Made by a program: the position numbers and the translations under genes | The notes under the pieces: model-generated | The model's database searches: none | What the model was told of the DNA's origin: nothing | Seen by the model: only the letters and a program-made list of their open reading frames with translations | Part shown: positions 33,300-43,269 of the stretch, piece by piece | How the letters are laid out: each line of letters opens with the position of its first letter | Numbering within the stretch: position 1 is the first letter of the stretch | Assembly (NCBI RefSeq): GCF_001563265.1 | Contig: NZ_CP005083.1 | Location: 1,243,001 to 1,307,000 of the forward strand | Reading direction: 5' to 3' | Source of the DNA: Sphingobium sp. TKS | GTDB lineage: Bacteria > Pseudomonadota > Alphaproteobacteria > Sphingomonadales > Sphingomonadaceae | DNA: 64,000 nucleotides

Positions 33300-34189
33300 A
33301 CCCCCTCCGGCTTCGCCAGACCTGCCCGCGCATGCGCCGCCACCAGCGTATTGCGCAGCAGCACCGCGATGGTCATCGGCCCGACGCCGCCGGGAACCGG
33401 GGTGATGGCGCGGACATGGGCAAGCGCCTCGGCAGTGGCGACGTCGCCGACGATCCGGCTTTTGCCGTCCTCCGTATCGGTGACGCGGTTGATGCCGACG
33501 TCGATCACGGTCGCGCCGGGCTTGATCCACTCGCCCTTGACCATCTCGGCCCGGCCCACCGCCGCCACCACGATGTCGGCGCGATGCACGACCGAGGCGA
33601 GATCGCGGGTCCGGCTGTGCGCGATGGTGACGGTGCAATTTTCCGCCAGCAGCAATTGCGCCATCGGCTTGCCCACGATGTTCGAGCGCCCCACGACCAC
33701 TGCTTCCAGACCCGACAGATCGCCCAGTTCATCCTTCAGCAGCATGATGCAGCCCAGCGGCGTGCAGGGCACCAGCGCCTCCTGCCCCGTCGCCAGCCGA
33801 CCCGAATTGACGACATGGAAGCCGTCCACATCCTTGGCCGGATTGACCGTCCCGATCACCGAGGCTTCGTTGATATGGGCAGGCAGCGGCAACTGGACCA
33901 GAATGCCGTCCACCCGCTCGTCCGCATTCAGTTCCTCGACCAGATCGAGCAACTCTTCCTCACCGATGGAGGCGGGGAGCTTGAACTCCATGCTCTCCAT
34001 GCCGACGGCGACGGTCATCTTGCCCTTGTTGCGGACATAGACCGAACTCGCCGGGTCCTCGCCCACCAGCACCACCGCCAGTCCCGGTTTTCTCCCGGTT
34101 TTCGCGATAAAGGCCGCCACCCCGTCCGCGACCTTGCCGCGGAGCGTCTCTGCGAACGCCTTGCCGTCGATGATCTTGCCGATGGTCAT
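33296..34189 (-). CDS. folD: bifunctional methylene-THF dehydrogenase/cyclohydrolase FolD
   Basis: FolD interconverts 5,10-methylene- and 10-formyl-tetrahydrofolate, feeding purine and fMet synthesis. The 297-residue protein has [20 protein letters not shown] (with catalytic Tyr/Lys region), [34 protein letters not shown], the NADP-binding [18 protein letters not shown] and IDVGINRV. All family motifs are present. It sits in the middle of a gene chain, overlapping the DUF167 gene before it and the DUF4440 gene after it by 4 bases each. Confidence 0.97.
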   Translation of the reverse strand: MTIGKIIDGKAFAETLRGKVADGVAAFIAKTGRKPGLAVVLVGEDPASSVYVRNKGKMTVAVGMESMEFKLPASIGEEELLDLVEELNADERVDGILVQLPLPAHINEASVIGTVNPAKDVDGFHVVNSGRLATGQEALVPCTPLGCIMLLKDELGDLSGLEAVVVGRSNIVGKPMAQLLLAENCTVTIAHSRTRDLASVVHRADIVVAAVGRAEMVKGEWIKPGATVIDVGINRVTDTEDGKSRIVGDVATAEALAHVRAITPVPGGVGPMTIAVLLRNTLVAAHARAGLAKPEGV

Positions 34190-34515
34190 GATGCTTCAAC
34201 CTGTTCCTTGATGATGGCGGAAAGTCTTGCGAACGACAACAGCTCACCGCCCCCCTTGATCCGCAGCCGCTTTAGCCGGTTGGTGTCACCCGATTCCAGC
34301 GAAATCGCGCTGCGCGGCCAATCCAGCCGCTTCGCCAGCAGAGCGATCAGCGCCGCATTGGCCTTGCCCTTTTCCGGCACGGCGCGAACGCGGGCACCCA
34401 GCCACTGCGCACCCTTTTCATCCGTCCAGACGCCGCCGATCTCCTCCTTCGTTGCCCCCGGCGTCAACCGGATGGAAAGGACGAGATCGCCGCCGTTCTG
34501 GCTCCAGACCGTCAC
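34186..34515 (-). CDS. DUF167/YggU family protein
   Basis: A 109-residue DUF167 (YggU) protein: [18 protein letters not shown], then [24 protein letters not shown] and [18 protein letters not shown], the three conserved blocks. The small alpha/beta protein has no established role but is encoded next to yggT in many Proteobacteria, as here. The basic C-terminal residues run on to a final EQVEAS. It overlaps yggT and folD by 4 bases each, so its expression is tightly tied to theirs. Confidence 0.93.
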   Translation of the reverse strand: MTVWSQNGGDLVLSIRLTPGATKEEIGGVWTDEKGAQWLGARVRAVPEKGKANAALIALLAKRLDWPRSAISLESGDTNRLKRLRIKGGGELLSFARLSAIIKEQVEAS

Positions 34516-34802
34516 ACCAACCCGAAAAGCGGCGGCAATATGGCCTGGCGGATGATGAGAATGCCCAGCAGCACGACCATCGGGGACAGGTCGAGCGCGC
34601 CCAGATCGGGCAGCACCCGGCGGATCGGATTGTAGATCGGCGCCGTCATCCGATCCAGCGCGACCATCACCGTGCGCACGAAGTCATTGGAAAGATTGAC
34701 GACATTGAAGGCGATCAGCCAACTCATAATGGCCTGAATGATGATGATCCACCACAGCACATCGAGCAGGATGACGATGATCTGATAGAGGGCGTAGGCC
34801 AT
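34512..34802 (-). CDS. YggT family membrane protein
   Basis: A 96-residue YggT protein with two membrane hairpins: IIVILLDVLWWIIIIQAIMSWLIAFNVV and LSPMVVLLGILIIRQAILPPL. Between them is the conserved DRMTAPIYNPIRRVLPDLGALD loop. Members are linked to osmotic tolerance and cell division-site architecture in various bacteria, but the mechanism is unknown. It is the first gene of the five-gene chain yggT-DUF167-folD-DUF4440-marC; any promoter must be in 34803-35081. Confidence 0.94.
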   Translation of the reverse strand: MAYALYQIIVILLDVLWWIIIIQAIMSWLIAFNVVNLSNDFVRTVMVALDRMTAPIYNPIRRVLPDLGALDLSPMVVLLGILIIRQAILPPLFGLV

Positions 34803-35081
34803 GCGATCTCCGAATTGATGGGAATTCGCTCTAGCCGACGGGATGCCCGCGCCACAAGCGCCGAACCGGATTATTCCACCAAATGCAGGGCTTGTTCGGC
34901 CAAGAGCATGGATTTCACCAAGCCGCCATTATACCGCCATGCCATGGACTTTCGCGACGCCACCCTGGATGACGCCCCGGACTGGTGGTCGAGAATACGC
35001 AAAAGCTTGGCCCCGATGGCCGAACCCAGCCGGAGCAGCGCTATCATTGGGCTGATCCGGCGGTGCTGATCAAAAAGCCGA
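34803..35081. other. intergenic region between argB and yggT
   Basis: 279 bases. A short plus-strand frame from 34943 reads MDFRDATLDDAP, which resembles the first strand of GNAT acetyltransferases. It ends after about 40 codons with no acetyl-CoA site. It may be a decayed remnant or chance. The promoter for the yggT chain should lie here, but I cannot place it. Confidence 0.4.
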
Positions 35082-35999
35082 TTACCGGCGCACTAAAGTC
35101 CCCGCACCGCGATCGGTGAAGATTTCCAGCAGCATCGCATGCGGCACCCGCCCGTCCAGGATGACGGCGGCGTCCACCCCGCCCTCAACCGCGCGCACGC
35201 AGGTTTCCAGCTTCGGGATCATGCCGCCGCTGATCGTGCCGTCGGCCTCCAGCCCCTCGATCGCCTTGGGATCGAGATCGGTCAGCAACTGCCCCTGCTT
35301 GTCCAGCACCCCCGCCACATCGGTCAGCAGGAAGAAGCGCGACGCGCCCAGTTCCGCCGCGATCGCGCCCGCCATGGTGTCGGCATTGACGTTGTAAGTA
35401 TGCCCATCAGCGCCGATGCCCACCGGCGCGACGACGGGGATGATGCCGTCCCGCGACAGCGTGTCGAGGATGCTGCGGTCGACCTTCACCGGATCGCCGA
35501 CGAAACCCAGGTCGACATTGCGCTCTATGCCCGAATTAGGGTCCGCTTCGCGCTTGCCCAACACCTTTTCGCAGAGGACCAGGCCGCCATCCTTGCCCGA
35601 AATGCCAACCGCCCGGCCGCCGGCGCCGGCAATCCAGCCGACGATTTCCTTGTTGATGGAACCGGCCAGCACCATTTCGGCAATCTGCGCGGTTTCCTTG
35701 TCAGTGACGCGCAGCCCGCCGACGAACTGCGATTCCACGCCCAGCTTCTTGAGCATCGCGCCGATCTGCGGCCCGCCGCCATGAACGACGACGACATTGA
35801 TGCCGACCGCCTTCATCAACACGACGTCTTCGGCAAAATCGCGCGCCGCCTCGGGATCGCCCATGGCATGGCCGCCATATTTGACGACGAAGGTCTTGCC
35901 CGCATATCGCTGCATATAGGGCAGTGCCTCGACGAGGGTTTCGGCCTTGGCGAGGAGCGCCGGATCGGGGGCGTGCTTGCTGTTCATGCGCGGGCGCAT
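35082..35999 (-). CDS. argB: acetylglutamate kinase ArgB
   Basis: ArgB phosphorylates N-acetylglutamate in arginine synthesis. The 305-residue amino-acid-kinase-fold protein has [12 protein letters not shown] (phosphate site), [24 protein letters not shown], the [21 protein letters not shown] core, [27 protein letters not shown] and [19 protein letters not shown] near the end. Length is typical of the hexameric, arginine-inhibited class, with an N-terminal helix ([21 protein letters not shown]) that carries the allosteric site. It is alone on the minus strand, a few bases downstream of the queuosine-transporter gene. Confidence 0.97.
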   Translation of the reverse strand: MRPRMNSKHAPDPALLAKAETLVEALPYMQRYAGKTFVVKYGGHAMGDPEAARDFAEDVVLMKAVGINVVVVHGGGPQIGAMLKKLGVESQFVGGLRVTDKETAQIAEMVLAGSINKEIVGWIAGAGGRAVGISGKDGGLVLCEKVLGKREADPNSGIERNVDLGFVGDPVKVDRSILDTLSRDGIIPVVAPVGIGADGHTYNVNADTMAGAIAAELGASRFFLLTDVAGVLDKQGQLLTDLDPKAIEGLEADGTISGGMIPKLETCVRAVEGGVDAAVILDGRVPHAMLLEIFTDRGAGTLVRR

Positions 36000-36024
36000 A
36001 GGGCCAATGGCGCGCTATCGCAAG

Positions 36025-36705
36025 TTAGCGATCCAATCGCCGTCCCAAAGCGACCAGCGCATAGATGACCGGAGGCACCAAAATGGCCGATAGAGCAACC
36101 TTCGCCAGCATCTGCCCCAGCAGCAGTTCCCCGATCGGAAAGACGCCGTAAAAGGCGATGGAAACGAAGAGAAGCGTGTCCGCGATCTGGGAGAGGATGC
36201 TCGCCACCGCCGCGCGCAGCCAGAGCAGGCGGCTGTCCTTCCGCCCCTTGAGCGCCGCGAAGAGCGTGACATTCAGAGTTTGCGAAATGCCATAAGCGAT
36301 GATCCCGCCCAGCCAGATGCGCGGTGTGCCGCCCATCATCAGCGCAAAGGCGTCGCGCCGGGCCGGGTCCATGTCGCCCGCCGCCGGGACGGACAGCACG
36401 ACGATCGAGAGCAATATGGAAGCGATCAGCGGCAGGAACCCCACCTGCACCAGCCGGTTTGCGACCGCCCGGCCATGCAGTTCCGCGACGGCGCTGGAGA
36501 TCGTCACCAACAGCAGGAAAGCGAAGATTCCCGCCTCCACCGCCAGTGGTCCCAGACCGAACCACGGCCCTATGGCGGAAAGCGGCCCCAGCGTGACCTG
36601 CTTGTTCCCCAGCACGCCCGCAATGCAGACCATGCCGCCATAGAAGATCGAAAAGACGAAGAGCGAACGCGCAATCGGCGTGGGAGGGGAAGCCATTGCA
36701 GGCAC
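36025..36705 (-). CDS. queuosine precursor transporter (YhhQ/VUT family)
   Basis: A 226-residue inner-membrane protein with about six helices, of the VUT_1/YhhQ family that imports queuosine precursors (preQ0/preQ1). Conserved pieces are FYGGMVCIAGVLGNKQV, SSAVAELHGRAVANRLVQVGF, RIWLGGIIAYGISQTLNVTLFAALKG and ASILSQIADTLLFVSIAFYGVFP. The paired SQ-N and SQ-D motifs in the repeats are family features. It lies 25 bases from argB on the same strand. Substrate is by homology. Confidence 0.9.
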   Translation of the reverse strand: MPAMASPPTPIARSLFVFSIFYGGMVCIAGVLGNKQVTLGPLSAIGPWFGLGPLAVEAGIFAFLLLVTISSAVAELHGRAVANRLVQVGFLPLIASILLSIVVLSVPAAGDMDPARRDAFALMMGGTPRIWLGGIIAYGISQTLNVTLFAALKGRKDSRLLWLRAAVASILSQIADTLLFVSIAFYGVFPIGELLLGQMLAKVALSAILVPPVIYALVALGRRLDR

Positions 36706-36786
36706 TTACCGGCATTTCATCGGAGTGGGAAGGGATAGGAGCTAACCGGTTTTGGCTATTCCGTTCCCTTACCCTTAGCTACCGGT

Positions 36787-37506
36787 TCATCCAAAGAGAT
36801 CGCCCAGGAAATCGGCCATCGAGCGAAAGCTGCGGTGGTCGGCGTCCGGTTGATAGGCCAGGCTCCTTTCCGGCATGTTTGCGTCATGGTCCGTAAAGGC
36901 GTGGCCGGTGTGCCCATAGGCGTGAATCTGCCAGTCGCAGCCCGCTTCGGTCAGTTCTTTCGCCAGAGCGACGGTGGCTTCCGGTGGCGCGATCGGGTCG
37001 TCCCAGCCGTGGCAGATCAGCAGCCTGGAAGTGATCTTCGCGTTCGGGAAGGGGGGCGCTTCATAGACGCCGTGGAAGCTGACGCCGCCCGCTATGTCCG
37101 CGCCGGAGCGGGCGAGGTCCAGCACGCATTTGCCGCCAAAGCAGAAGCCGATCGCGGCGGTGCGGGTTTCGTCGGCTTCGTCGAGGGATTTCAGCAGGGC
37201 ATGGGCGGCGTTGACGCGATCACGCAGCAGGGTGCGGTCGGCGTTCAGTTCGGCCATGTAGCGGCCCATGTCGGGATCGGCGCGGGTGGTGCGCTTGCCC
37301 TGGCCGAAGACATCCGTGACGAGGACAGTATATCCCAGCGCCGCGACCTTTTCGGCATAGGCGAAATCGGCTTCCTTGGTGCCCAGGACATTGGGGAAGA
37401 GCAGGATGCCGGGGCGCGGGGCGCTCGCGCTGTCATCGAACACCACCATGCTCTCGAACTGGCCGCCGGGACCTTCATGCACGGTGACGCGGCGGGTGAT
37501 GGTCAT
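36787..37506 (-). CDS. dienelactone hydrolase family protein
   Basis: A 239-residue alpha/beta hydrolase of the dienelactone hydrolase family. The nucleophile elbow is AAIGFCFGGKCVLDLA (Cys nucleophile, G-x-C-x-G-G). The acid is in LLICHGWDDPIAPPE, and the His in AYGHTGHAFTDHDA. PGILLFPNVLGTKEADFAYAEKVAALGYTVLVTDVFGQGK is the typical N-terminal part. Members open lactone rings in aromatic degradation, but many act on other esters. No degradation genes are adjacent, so the substrate is open. Confidence 0.9.
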   Translation of the reverse strand: MTITRRVTVHEGPGGQFESMVVFDDSASAPRPGILLFPNVLGTKEADFAYAEKVAALGYTVLVTDVFGQGKRTTRADPDMGRYMAELNADRTLLRDRVNAAHALLKSLDEADETRTAAIGFCFGGKCVLDLARSGADIAGGVSFHGVYEAPPFPNAKITSRLLICHGWDDPIAPPEATVALAKELTEAGCDWQIHAYGHTGHAFTDHDANMPERSLAYQPDADHRSFRSMADFLGDLFG

Positions 37507-37643
37507 GGGGTGGTTCCTTGTTTTGGGGATGGGGCAGGATGCGACATTAGGATGTCGTGAAGGATCGGCAAGGGGGGAGGGTTTCGGCCACAGGTGGATA
37601 TTGATGACGGAAAAGAATGGCCGCTATCCACCCCTCCTAAATG

Positions 37644-38660
37644 TCAAAGGCTACCAAATCCCGGTGCTTCGCCACGGGCGTTGCTGTCGATGCGGGTCGG
37701 GCGTTTCCAGCCGATCCGGGGGCGTTTGCGCAGGCGCAGCGTCGGCCAGTCGCCCCTGTCGGTGCGTTCGGCCAAGCGCATGCCCTGGGCCCGATAGGCG
37801 GCCAGAACTGCATCGGCCTGTTCCTTGAGCAAGCCTGCCAGGATGATAGTGCCGCCTTCCTCCACCAGCGCGCAGAGCGATGGGGCGAGTTCGATCAGCG
37901 GGCCGGCCAGGATATTGGCGATCAGCAGGTCATAGGGCGCGCGCGTGGCGATGGCCGGGTGATCCACCCCCGCCGCCGTATAAAGAGCAAGCTGTCCCTG
38001 GCCCCTCCCGGTCGCGATGCCGTTGGCGGCGGCGTTTGCCGCGCTGATCTCTACGGCGACCGGATCGATGTCCGATGCCGTGGCATAAGCCCGTGGCCAA
38101 AGGTGCAGCGCGGCGAAGGCAAGCAGGCCGGTGCCGGTGCCGACGTCCGCGACATTGCCGAACCGCATGCCGACGCGGCGCATCCGGTCGAGCATGATCA
38201 GGCAACCCGCCGTGGTTTCATGCTGGCCGGTGCCGAAGGCGCGGCTTGCCTCGATCAGGAAATTGACATGGCCTGACGCTTCCGGGTCGCCGGGAAGGTT
38301 GCGGACGTGGAAGCGGCCTGCGGTGACGGGTTCCAGACCCTGCTGGCTCAACGTCACCCAATCTTCGTCGGGGAGCTGTTCGACCTGTGGCTTGGTGCCG
38401 GCGGCGCTGGGGACCAGGGATCGGAGCAGCTTGATCGCGGCGGGGCTGGGCTGGCCTTCGAAATAGGCGTCGAGGCGCCATTTGTCTTCATTGTCCGGTT
38501 CCGCCTCGCTGGTCATCAGCACGGGCGGGCGATCCATCAGGGCGAAGGCGGCGATGTCGCCGTCCAGCGCCTCAGCCTCGGCGCGGGTGCAGGGGAAGGT
38601 GACTTTCCAGCTTTGCGCCTTGGCTTCGCTGGGCGCGGAAGGGGTGGCAACATCGTTCAT
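37644..38660 (-). CDS. prmA: ribosomal protein L11 methyltransferase PrmA
   Basis: A 338-residue SAM-dependent methyltransferase that modifies ribosomal protein L11. The N-terminal substrate domain (residues ~15-120) leads to AFGTGQHETTAGCLIMLDR, then SAM motif I VADVGTGTGLLAFAAL, DIDPVAVEISAANAAANG and the N-P-P-Y-like LLIANILAGPLIELAPSL. The C-terminal tail after RLRKRPRIGWKRP is about 18 residues longer than in most relatives. It is a single gene. Assignment rests on the GTGQHETT motif, which is specific to PrmA. Confidence 0.93.
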   Translation of the reverse strand: MNDVATPSAPSEAKAQSWKVTFPCTRAEAEALDGDIAAFALMDRPPVLMTSEAEPDNEDKWRLDAYFEGQPSPAAIKLLRSLVPSAAGTKPQVEQLPDEDWVTLSQQGLEPVTAGRFHVRNLPGDPEASGHVNFLIEASRAFGTGQHETTAGCLIMLDRMRRVGMRFGNVADVGTGTGLLAFAALHLWPRAYATASDIDPVAVEISAANAAANGIATGRGQGQLALYTAAGVDHPAIATRAPYDLLIANILAGPLIELAPSLCALVEEGGTIILAGLLKEQADAVLAAYRAQGMRLAERTDRGDWPTLRLRKRPRIGWKRPTRIDSNARGEAPGFGSL

Positions 38661-38723
38661 GCCGCCGCCTTTAGACCTTTGGAGGAAAGAGGGGAAGCGG
38701 AGTAGATGGCGGACATCATTTCC

Positions 38724-38749
38724 GTCATCCCAGCTTTCGCCGGGATGAC
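38724..38749. repeat. REP-like palindrome, type B
   Basis: GTCATCCC ... GGGATGAC around a 10-base centre (38724-38731 and 38742-38749), between prmA and the chemoreceptor gene. Confidence 0.75.
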
Positions 38750-38786
38750 CATATTATCAACGTCCCCTATTGGCCCCAACCGGCCG

Positions 38787-40118
38787 TCAGGCCACTTGGC
38801 GGCCAAAGTCGGAAGAGGCGGCGCGCAGGCTGGAGAGCTTGCCTTCCACGCTCATGAAGCCGCGTTCGAGCTGGTCGATTTCCGACGCGACCACTTCGGT
38901 ATCCTGGCGGATCGCGCTGATGGTCGAGGACATGGAGTCGGCGGCCAGCGCGGTTTCGTCCACCGCCGCGGTGATCATCGTGACCGTCTGGGCCTGCGCG
39001 TCCATGGCGTGGCGAATGCGTTCGGCGCTGGCCTGAACCTCGCCCACCGTGTTGCGGATGCGTTCGTTGGTTTCGACCGACTGACGGGTCGAGGCCTGGA
39101 TGTCAGCGATCTTGCCCGCGATCTCGTCCGTGGCGCGGGCGGTCTGGTTGGCGAGGCTCTTTACCTCCTGCGCGACCACCGCGAAGCCGCGCCCGGCATC
39201 GCCAGCCCGGGCCGCCTCGATCGTGGCGTTGAGCGCGAGCAAATTGGTCTGGCCCGCAATGTCGCGGATCAGGCCCAGGATCGATTCGATCGATTTCGCA
39301 TGGTCGGACAGGGTCGTGGACATGGCGACGGCATCGCCCGACTGGCGGGCGGCGCGCTGGGCGACGTCGGCGGCGCTCTCAACCTCGGTCCGGGCATCCT
39401 CGATGGCGCGGATCAACCCCGCCGAGGTGCGGGCGGCTTCGCGCATGGCCAGGGCGGATTGTTCGGCGGCGGCGGCGACTTCCGACGCCTTGCCCAGCAT
39501 GCCGCGCGTGGCGGCGGAGGCATCCTTCGCCTGTTCGCGCAGCGATTCGCCCAGTTGCGAGGCGCCGTCTATCTCCCCCACGATCCGCTGTTCGAACATC
39601 GTGCCGAAACGCTGGCGCTCGTTGCGCTGGGCTTCGGCTTCGTCGCCGGCGATGACGTTCGCCATCAGCCCGGCATCGACCATGCTGACCTGCATCATGA
39701 TATGGACCAGCCGGCGGCGTTCCGCTTCCTCCTCCGTACGCTGCCAGATAAGGTCGATCAGCTTTTCATTGGCGGCGGCCACGGGCATCAGCACCGCGCG
39801 CAAAGGAGCGCCTTGCTTGCGGGCGTGACGGACGCAGGCAATCGAGGAAATCGCCCATTCGCCCGCTTCATAATAGCCAAGCTTCTGGCGCACATATTCA
39901 TGCGCCTCCGTCTCTATCTTGGCGAGCGTGGCCGGGCTGAGCTTTGCTTTGAGGTTCGTCTGCTCGACATAGCTGTCGTAGAAGGTGCGCGCCGCCACCG
40001 TCACGTTTTCGCCCACCAGATCGCGAACCTGGCGCAATCCCTGCGCCAGTTCTCCATGCGGATCGACCTCCCTCATCATCGCAAGGATGGTGCTTTTGGG
40101 CGTGGCGGCTGAAGTCAT
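38787..40118 (-). CDS. soluble methyl-accepting chemotaxis protein, possibly globin-coupled
   Basis: A 443-residue chemoreceptor without any transmembrane helix or HAMP domain. The C-terminal signalling domain (residues ~200-440) includes the hairpin tip [59 protein letters not shown]. The N-terminal ~170 residues are helical, with FYDSYVEQ and [29 protein letters not shown] around His98. This layout recalls the heme His region of HemAT-type globin-coupled sensors, though the similarity is weak. No other che genes are in the window. Cytoplasmic location is clear; the globin idea is tentative. Confidence 0.85.
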   Translation of the reverse strand: MTSAATPKSTILAMMREVDPHGELAQGLRQVRDLVGENVTVAARTFYDSYVEQTNLKAKLSPATLAKIETEAHEYVRQKLGYYEAGEWAISSIACVRHARKQGAPLRAVLMPVAAANEKLIDLIWQRTEEEAERRRLVHIMMQVSMVDAGLMANVIAGDEAEAQRNERQRFGTMFEQRIVGEIDGASQLGESLREQAKDASAATRGMLGKASEVAAAAEQSALAMREAARTSAGLIRAIEDARTEVESAADVAQRAARQSGDAVAMSTTLSDHAKSIESILGLIRDIAGQTNLLALNATIEAARAGDAGRGFAVVAQEVKSLANQTARATDEIAGKIADIQASTRQSVETNERIRNTVGEVQASAERIRHAMDAQAQTVTMITAAVDETALAADSMSSTISAIRQDTEVVASEIDQLERGFMSVEGKLSSLRAASSDFGRQVA

Positions 40119-40403
40119 GTGCGGCAGAACCCCAAATTAGTCTCGTTGTAGCGTCGGGAGATAGCGCCATTTGGTTAATCACTTCTTAGGGCCGACCGAC
40201 ATTCGGCGCCAAAGGCTTGTTCAACGGCGATTACGTGCGCTTTGGGCGACGAAAAAGCCGTATTTCCGGCTTGTGATCATCGGAATGCGGAGTGGCCCGG
40301 ATCGCGATCGACTGGTCGCTGGGTCAGGGCGGCTTGCCCTCTTGGCGGTTCGCTCCTAAGGGGACGGGACTCGAGGGACAAACATCAGGGACGTAGGGAA
40401 GAT
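40119..40403. other. intergenic region before sdhC
   Basis: 285 bases between the divergent chemoreceptor gene and sdhC. The sdh promoter must lie here. I see no clear operator, hairpin or small gene. Confidence 0.4.
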
Positions 40404-40799
40404 ATGGCGCGAACCACGAGCCGGCCGCTCTCGCCGCATTTGACGATCTGGAAATGGGGGCCAGCCATGGCCGTCTCCATCATGCACCGCGTGACCGGCA
40501 ACGGTCTGGCGACGGCGGGGGCATTGGGTCTGGTCTGGTGGCTGATGGCCGCCGCTTCAGGGCCGGAAGCCTATGCGACCTTCGTGAAATGCGCGACTTC
40601 GCCTATCGGCTATCTGGTGATGGCGGGGCTGAGCTGGTTCTTCTTCCAGCATCTCTTTTCGGGGCTGCGCCACTTCGTGCTCGACATGGGCGCGGGCTAT
40701 GAGCTGAAGAACAACAAGATGTGGTCGCTGCTGACCTTTGTCCTGTCGACGCTCGCCACCCTGGCCTTCTGGGCCGCCATCTGCACGGGGAAATTCTGA
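40404..40799 (+). CDS. sdhC: succinate dehydrogenase cytochrome b556 subunit SdhC
   Basis: The larger membrane anchor of complex II, which binds heme b and ubiquinone. The 131-residue protein begins MARTTSRPLSPHLTIWKW and has the signature MAVSIMHRVTGNGLATAG (Ser and Arg at the quinone site), three transmembrane helices, and the heme-ligand His in HLFSGLRHFVLDMG. GTAGGGAAG precedes ATG 40404. It is the first gene of sdhCDA, with the stop overlapping the sdhD start (TGATG). Confidence 0.96.
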   Translation: MARTTSRPLSPHLTIWKWGPAMAVSIMHRVTGNGLATAGALGLVWWLMAAASGPEAYATFVKCATSPIGYLVMAGLSWFFFQHLFSGLRHFVLDMGAGYELKNNKMWSLLTFVLSTLATLAFWAAICTGKF

Positions 40800-41188
40800 T
40801 GGGTACCGGAACCGGAATCGGCCGCGTTCGGGGTCTTGGCTCGGCCAGGCACGGCGCGCATCACTGGCTGGCGCAGCGTTATACCGCCATCGGCAACCTG
40901 CTGCTGGTGCTGTGGCTGCTGTTCAGCCTGATCGCCCTGCCGGGCCTCGATTATCAGAGCGTCACTGGCTGGATCGCCCATCCGCTGGTCGCCGTGCCGC
41001 TGATGCTGATGATCGTCAGCATCTTCATGCACCTGCGCCTCGGCATGCAGGTGATGCTGGAGGACTATGTCCATGACAAGGGTCTGGCCTTCTTCTCCAT
41101 GCTGGTGCTGAACTTCTATGCCTTTGGCGGCGCGGCCGCGGGCGTCTTCGCGATCGCCAAGATCGCCTTCACGGGGATCGTCAAATAA
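40799..41188 (+). CDS. sdhD: succinate dehydrogenase hydrophobic anchor subunit SdhD
   Basis: The second complex II membrane anchor, 129 residues, starting [32 protein letters not shown], the conserved SARxGxxHWxxQR block. Three helices follow, with the heme-ligand His region in [21 protein letters not shown]. The ATG at 40799 shares bases with the sdhC stop, and the stop at 41186-41188 shares one base with the sdhA ATG. Translation is therefore chained through the operon. Confidence 0.95.
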   Translation: MGTGTGIGRVRGLGSARHGAHHWLAQRYTAIGNLLLVLWLLFSLIALPGLDYQSVTGWIAHPLVAVPLMLMIVSIFMHLRLGMQVMLEDYVHDKGLAFFSMLVLNFYAFGGAAAGVFAIAKIAFTGIVK

Positions 41189-42990
41189 TGAGCGAAGCCT
41201 ACAAGATCATCGACCACACCTACGACACGGTCGTCGTCGGTGCTGGCGGCTCCGGCCTGCGCGCCACCATGGGCAGCGCCGAGGCGGGCCTGAAGACCGC
41301 CTGCATCACCAAGCTGTTCCCCACCCGCTCGCACACCGTTGCGGCGCAGGGCGGCATCGCGGCTTCGCTGGGCAACAATTCGCCCGACCACTGGACCTGG
41401 CACATGTACGACACCGTCAAGGGGTCGGACTGGCTGGGCGATCAGGACGCGATCGAATATATGGTGCGCGAAGCGCCGGCGGCCGTGATCGAGCTGGAAC
41501 ATGCCGGCGTGCCGTTCAGCCGCAACGAGAATGGGACGATCTACCAGCGTCCCTTCGGCGGCCACATGCAGAATATGGGCGCTGGCCCGCCGGTGCAGCG
41601 CACCTGCGCCGCCGCCGACCGTACCGGCCACGCCATGCTGCATGCTCTGTATCAGCAGAGCCTGAAATATGACGCCGATTTCTACATCGAATATTTCGCC
41701 ATCGACCTCATCATGGAAAATGGCGAGTGCCGGGGCGTGATCGCCATCTGCATGGAAGATGGCTCGATCCACCGCTTCCGCAGCAAGGCGGTCGTGCTGG
41801 CGACCGGTGGCTATGGCCGTGCTTACTTTTCCGCCACCTCGGCGCATAGCTGCACCGGCGACGGCGGCGGCATGGTGCTGCGCGCGGGGCTGCCGCTTCA
41901 GGATCTGGAGTTCGTGCAGTTCCACCCGACCGGCATTTACGGCGCGGGCGTGCTGATTACCGAGGGCGCGCGCGGCGAGGGCGGATACCTCACCAACTCC
42001 GAGGGTGAACGCTTCATGGAGCGTTATGCTCCATCGGCGAAAGACTTGGCGTCGCGTGACGTCGTGTCGCGCTCGATGGCGATGGAAATGCGCGAAGGGC
42101 GCGGCGTGGGTCCGAACAAGGATCACATCTTCCTGCACCTCGATCATATCGATCCCAAGGTGCTGGCGGAGCGTCTGCCGGGCATCACCGAAAGCGGCAA
42201 GATTTTCGCGGGCGTCGACCTGACCCGCCAGCCGCTTCCCGTGACGCCGACCGTCCACTACAATATGGGCGGCATCCCCTGTAACTATCATGGGCAGGTG
42301 GTGACCAAGGTCGGCGACGATCCGGAAGTCGTGGTCCCGGGCCTCTACGCGGTCGGCGAAGCGGCCTGCGTGTCGGTCCACGGCGCCAACCGCCTGGGTT
42401 CCAATTCGCTGATCGACCTTGTCGTGTTCGGTCGTGCTACGGGTCTGCACCTCAAGGAAACGATCAAGCCGAACGGTTCGCATCGTCCTTTGCCGAGCGA
42501 CGCCGCCGATCTGGCGCTGTCGCGTTTGGATCATTATCGCAACGCCAAGGGCGGCTCGCCAACGGCGAAGATCCGTCTCGAAATGCAGCATACCATGCAG
42601 AGGCATGCCGCCGTGTTCCGCGACAGCGCGCTGTTGGCCGAAGGCGTCACCAAGATGGCTGAGGTCAATCAGAGCATGCAGGATGTCGGCGTGTCCGATC
42701 GCTCGCTGATCTGGAACACCGACCTGATCGAGACGCTGGAACTGGACAACCTCATGTCCCAGGCAGTCTGCACTATGGTGAGCGCGGAAAACCGCAAGGA
42801 ATCGCGCGGTGCTCATGCGCATGAGGACTTTCCCAACCGCGACGACGGCGAATGGATGAAGCACACCGTAAGCTGGTTCGAGGGCTGGGGCGGCAAGGGC
42901 GGCAAGGTGACGCTCGATTACCGTCCGGTGCACGATTACACGCTCACGGACGAAGCGGAATATATCAAGCCCAAGGCCCGCGTTTACTGA
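41188..42990 (+). CDS. sdhA: succinate dehydrogenase flavoprotein subunit SdhA
   Basis: The FAD-bearing catalytic subunit of complex II, oxidising succinate to fumarate. The 600-residue protein has the FAD-binding [20 protein letters not shown], the covalent-flavin His in [44 protein letters not shown] (active site), and [21 protein letters not shown], ending [14 protein letters not shown]. The sequence is complete. Unlike most operons, sdhB does not follow: a terminator begins 26 bases after the stop. Confidence 0.98.
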   Translation: MSEAYKIIDHTYDTVVVGAGGSGLRATMGSAEAGLKTACITKLFPTRSHTVAAQGGIAASLGNNSPDHWTWHMYDTVKGSDWLGDQDAIEYMVREAPAAVIELEHAGVPFSRNENGTIYQRPFGGHMQNMGAGPPVQRTCAAADRTGHAMLHALYQQSLKYDADFYIEYFAIDLIMENGECRGVIAICMEDGSIHRFRSKAVVLATGGYGRAYFSATSAHSCTGDGGGMVLRAGLPLQDLEFVQFHPTGIYGAGVLITEGARGEGGYLTNSEGERFMERYAPSAKDLASRDVVSRSMAMEMREGRGVGPNKDHIFLHLDHIDPKVLAERLPGITESGKIFAGVDLTRQPLPVTPTVHYNMGGIPCNYHGQVVTKVGDDPEVVVPGLYAVGEAACVSVHGANRLGSNSLIDLVVFGRATGLHLKETIKPNGSHRPLPSDAADLALSRLDHYRNAKGGSPTAKIRLEMQHTMQRHAAVFRDSALLAEGVTKMAEVNQSMQDVGVSDRSLIWNTDLIETLELDNLMSQAVCTMVSAENRKESRGAHAHEDFPNRDDGEWMKHTVSWFEGWGGKGGKVTLDYRPVHDYTLTDEAEYIKPKARVY

Positions 42991-43015
42991 GACGCGCTGC
43001 CAGCAAGACAAGAAG

Positions 43016-43044
43016 AGGGCGGGCCGCAAGGTTCCGCCCTTTTT
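43016..43044 (+). terminator. rho-independent terminator after sdhA
   Basis: AGGGCGG / CCGCCCT stem around an 11-base loop, followed by a T-rich tract. Confidence 0.8.
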
Positions 43045-43136
43045 CTTTGGAACGGAGGCGGGATCGTCTTCCGCTTGCCGAGCCACAGGCGGAGTTTGTG
43101 GTAGCGGGGGTGGTTCAACGTCATGTCCGGAACCGA

Positions 43137-43230
43137 CCATTTCACGCCGAAGTTCACAGTGTACGCGCGCGTGCCTGCGCGCGCGTATGCGGGGTGACGC
43201 GATATGTCGGACGTTTCAAAGAGGGAAGAG
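43137..43230. repeat. dispersed ~95-bp element, copy 1
   Basis: Shares CCATTT, GCCGAAGTTCACAGTGTA, a GC-rich hairpin (TACGCGCGC / GCGCGCGTA) and TGTCGGAC-n-TTTCAAAGA with the copy at 61931-62026, in the same orientation. Not related to the REP families. Confidence 0.7.
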
Positions 43231-43269
43231 GGGTCTGGGAACGACCACTAGCGGACATTTTCGAAGTTC

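Noticed and set aside
34943-35069. Possible GNAT acetyltransferase remnant (MDFRDATLDDAP)
   Set aside because: Only the first strand resembles GNAT; it stops after about 40 codons with no acetyl-CoA motif, so it is too weak to call a pseudogene.
41116-43140. 674-codon minus-strand frame over sdhA
   Set aside because: Longest shadow in the window, entirely antisense to sdhA and its repeat-rich 3' region; no domain recognisable.
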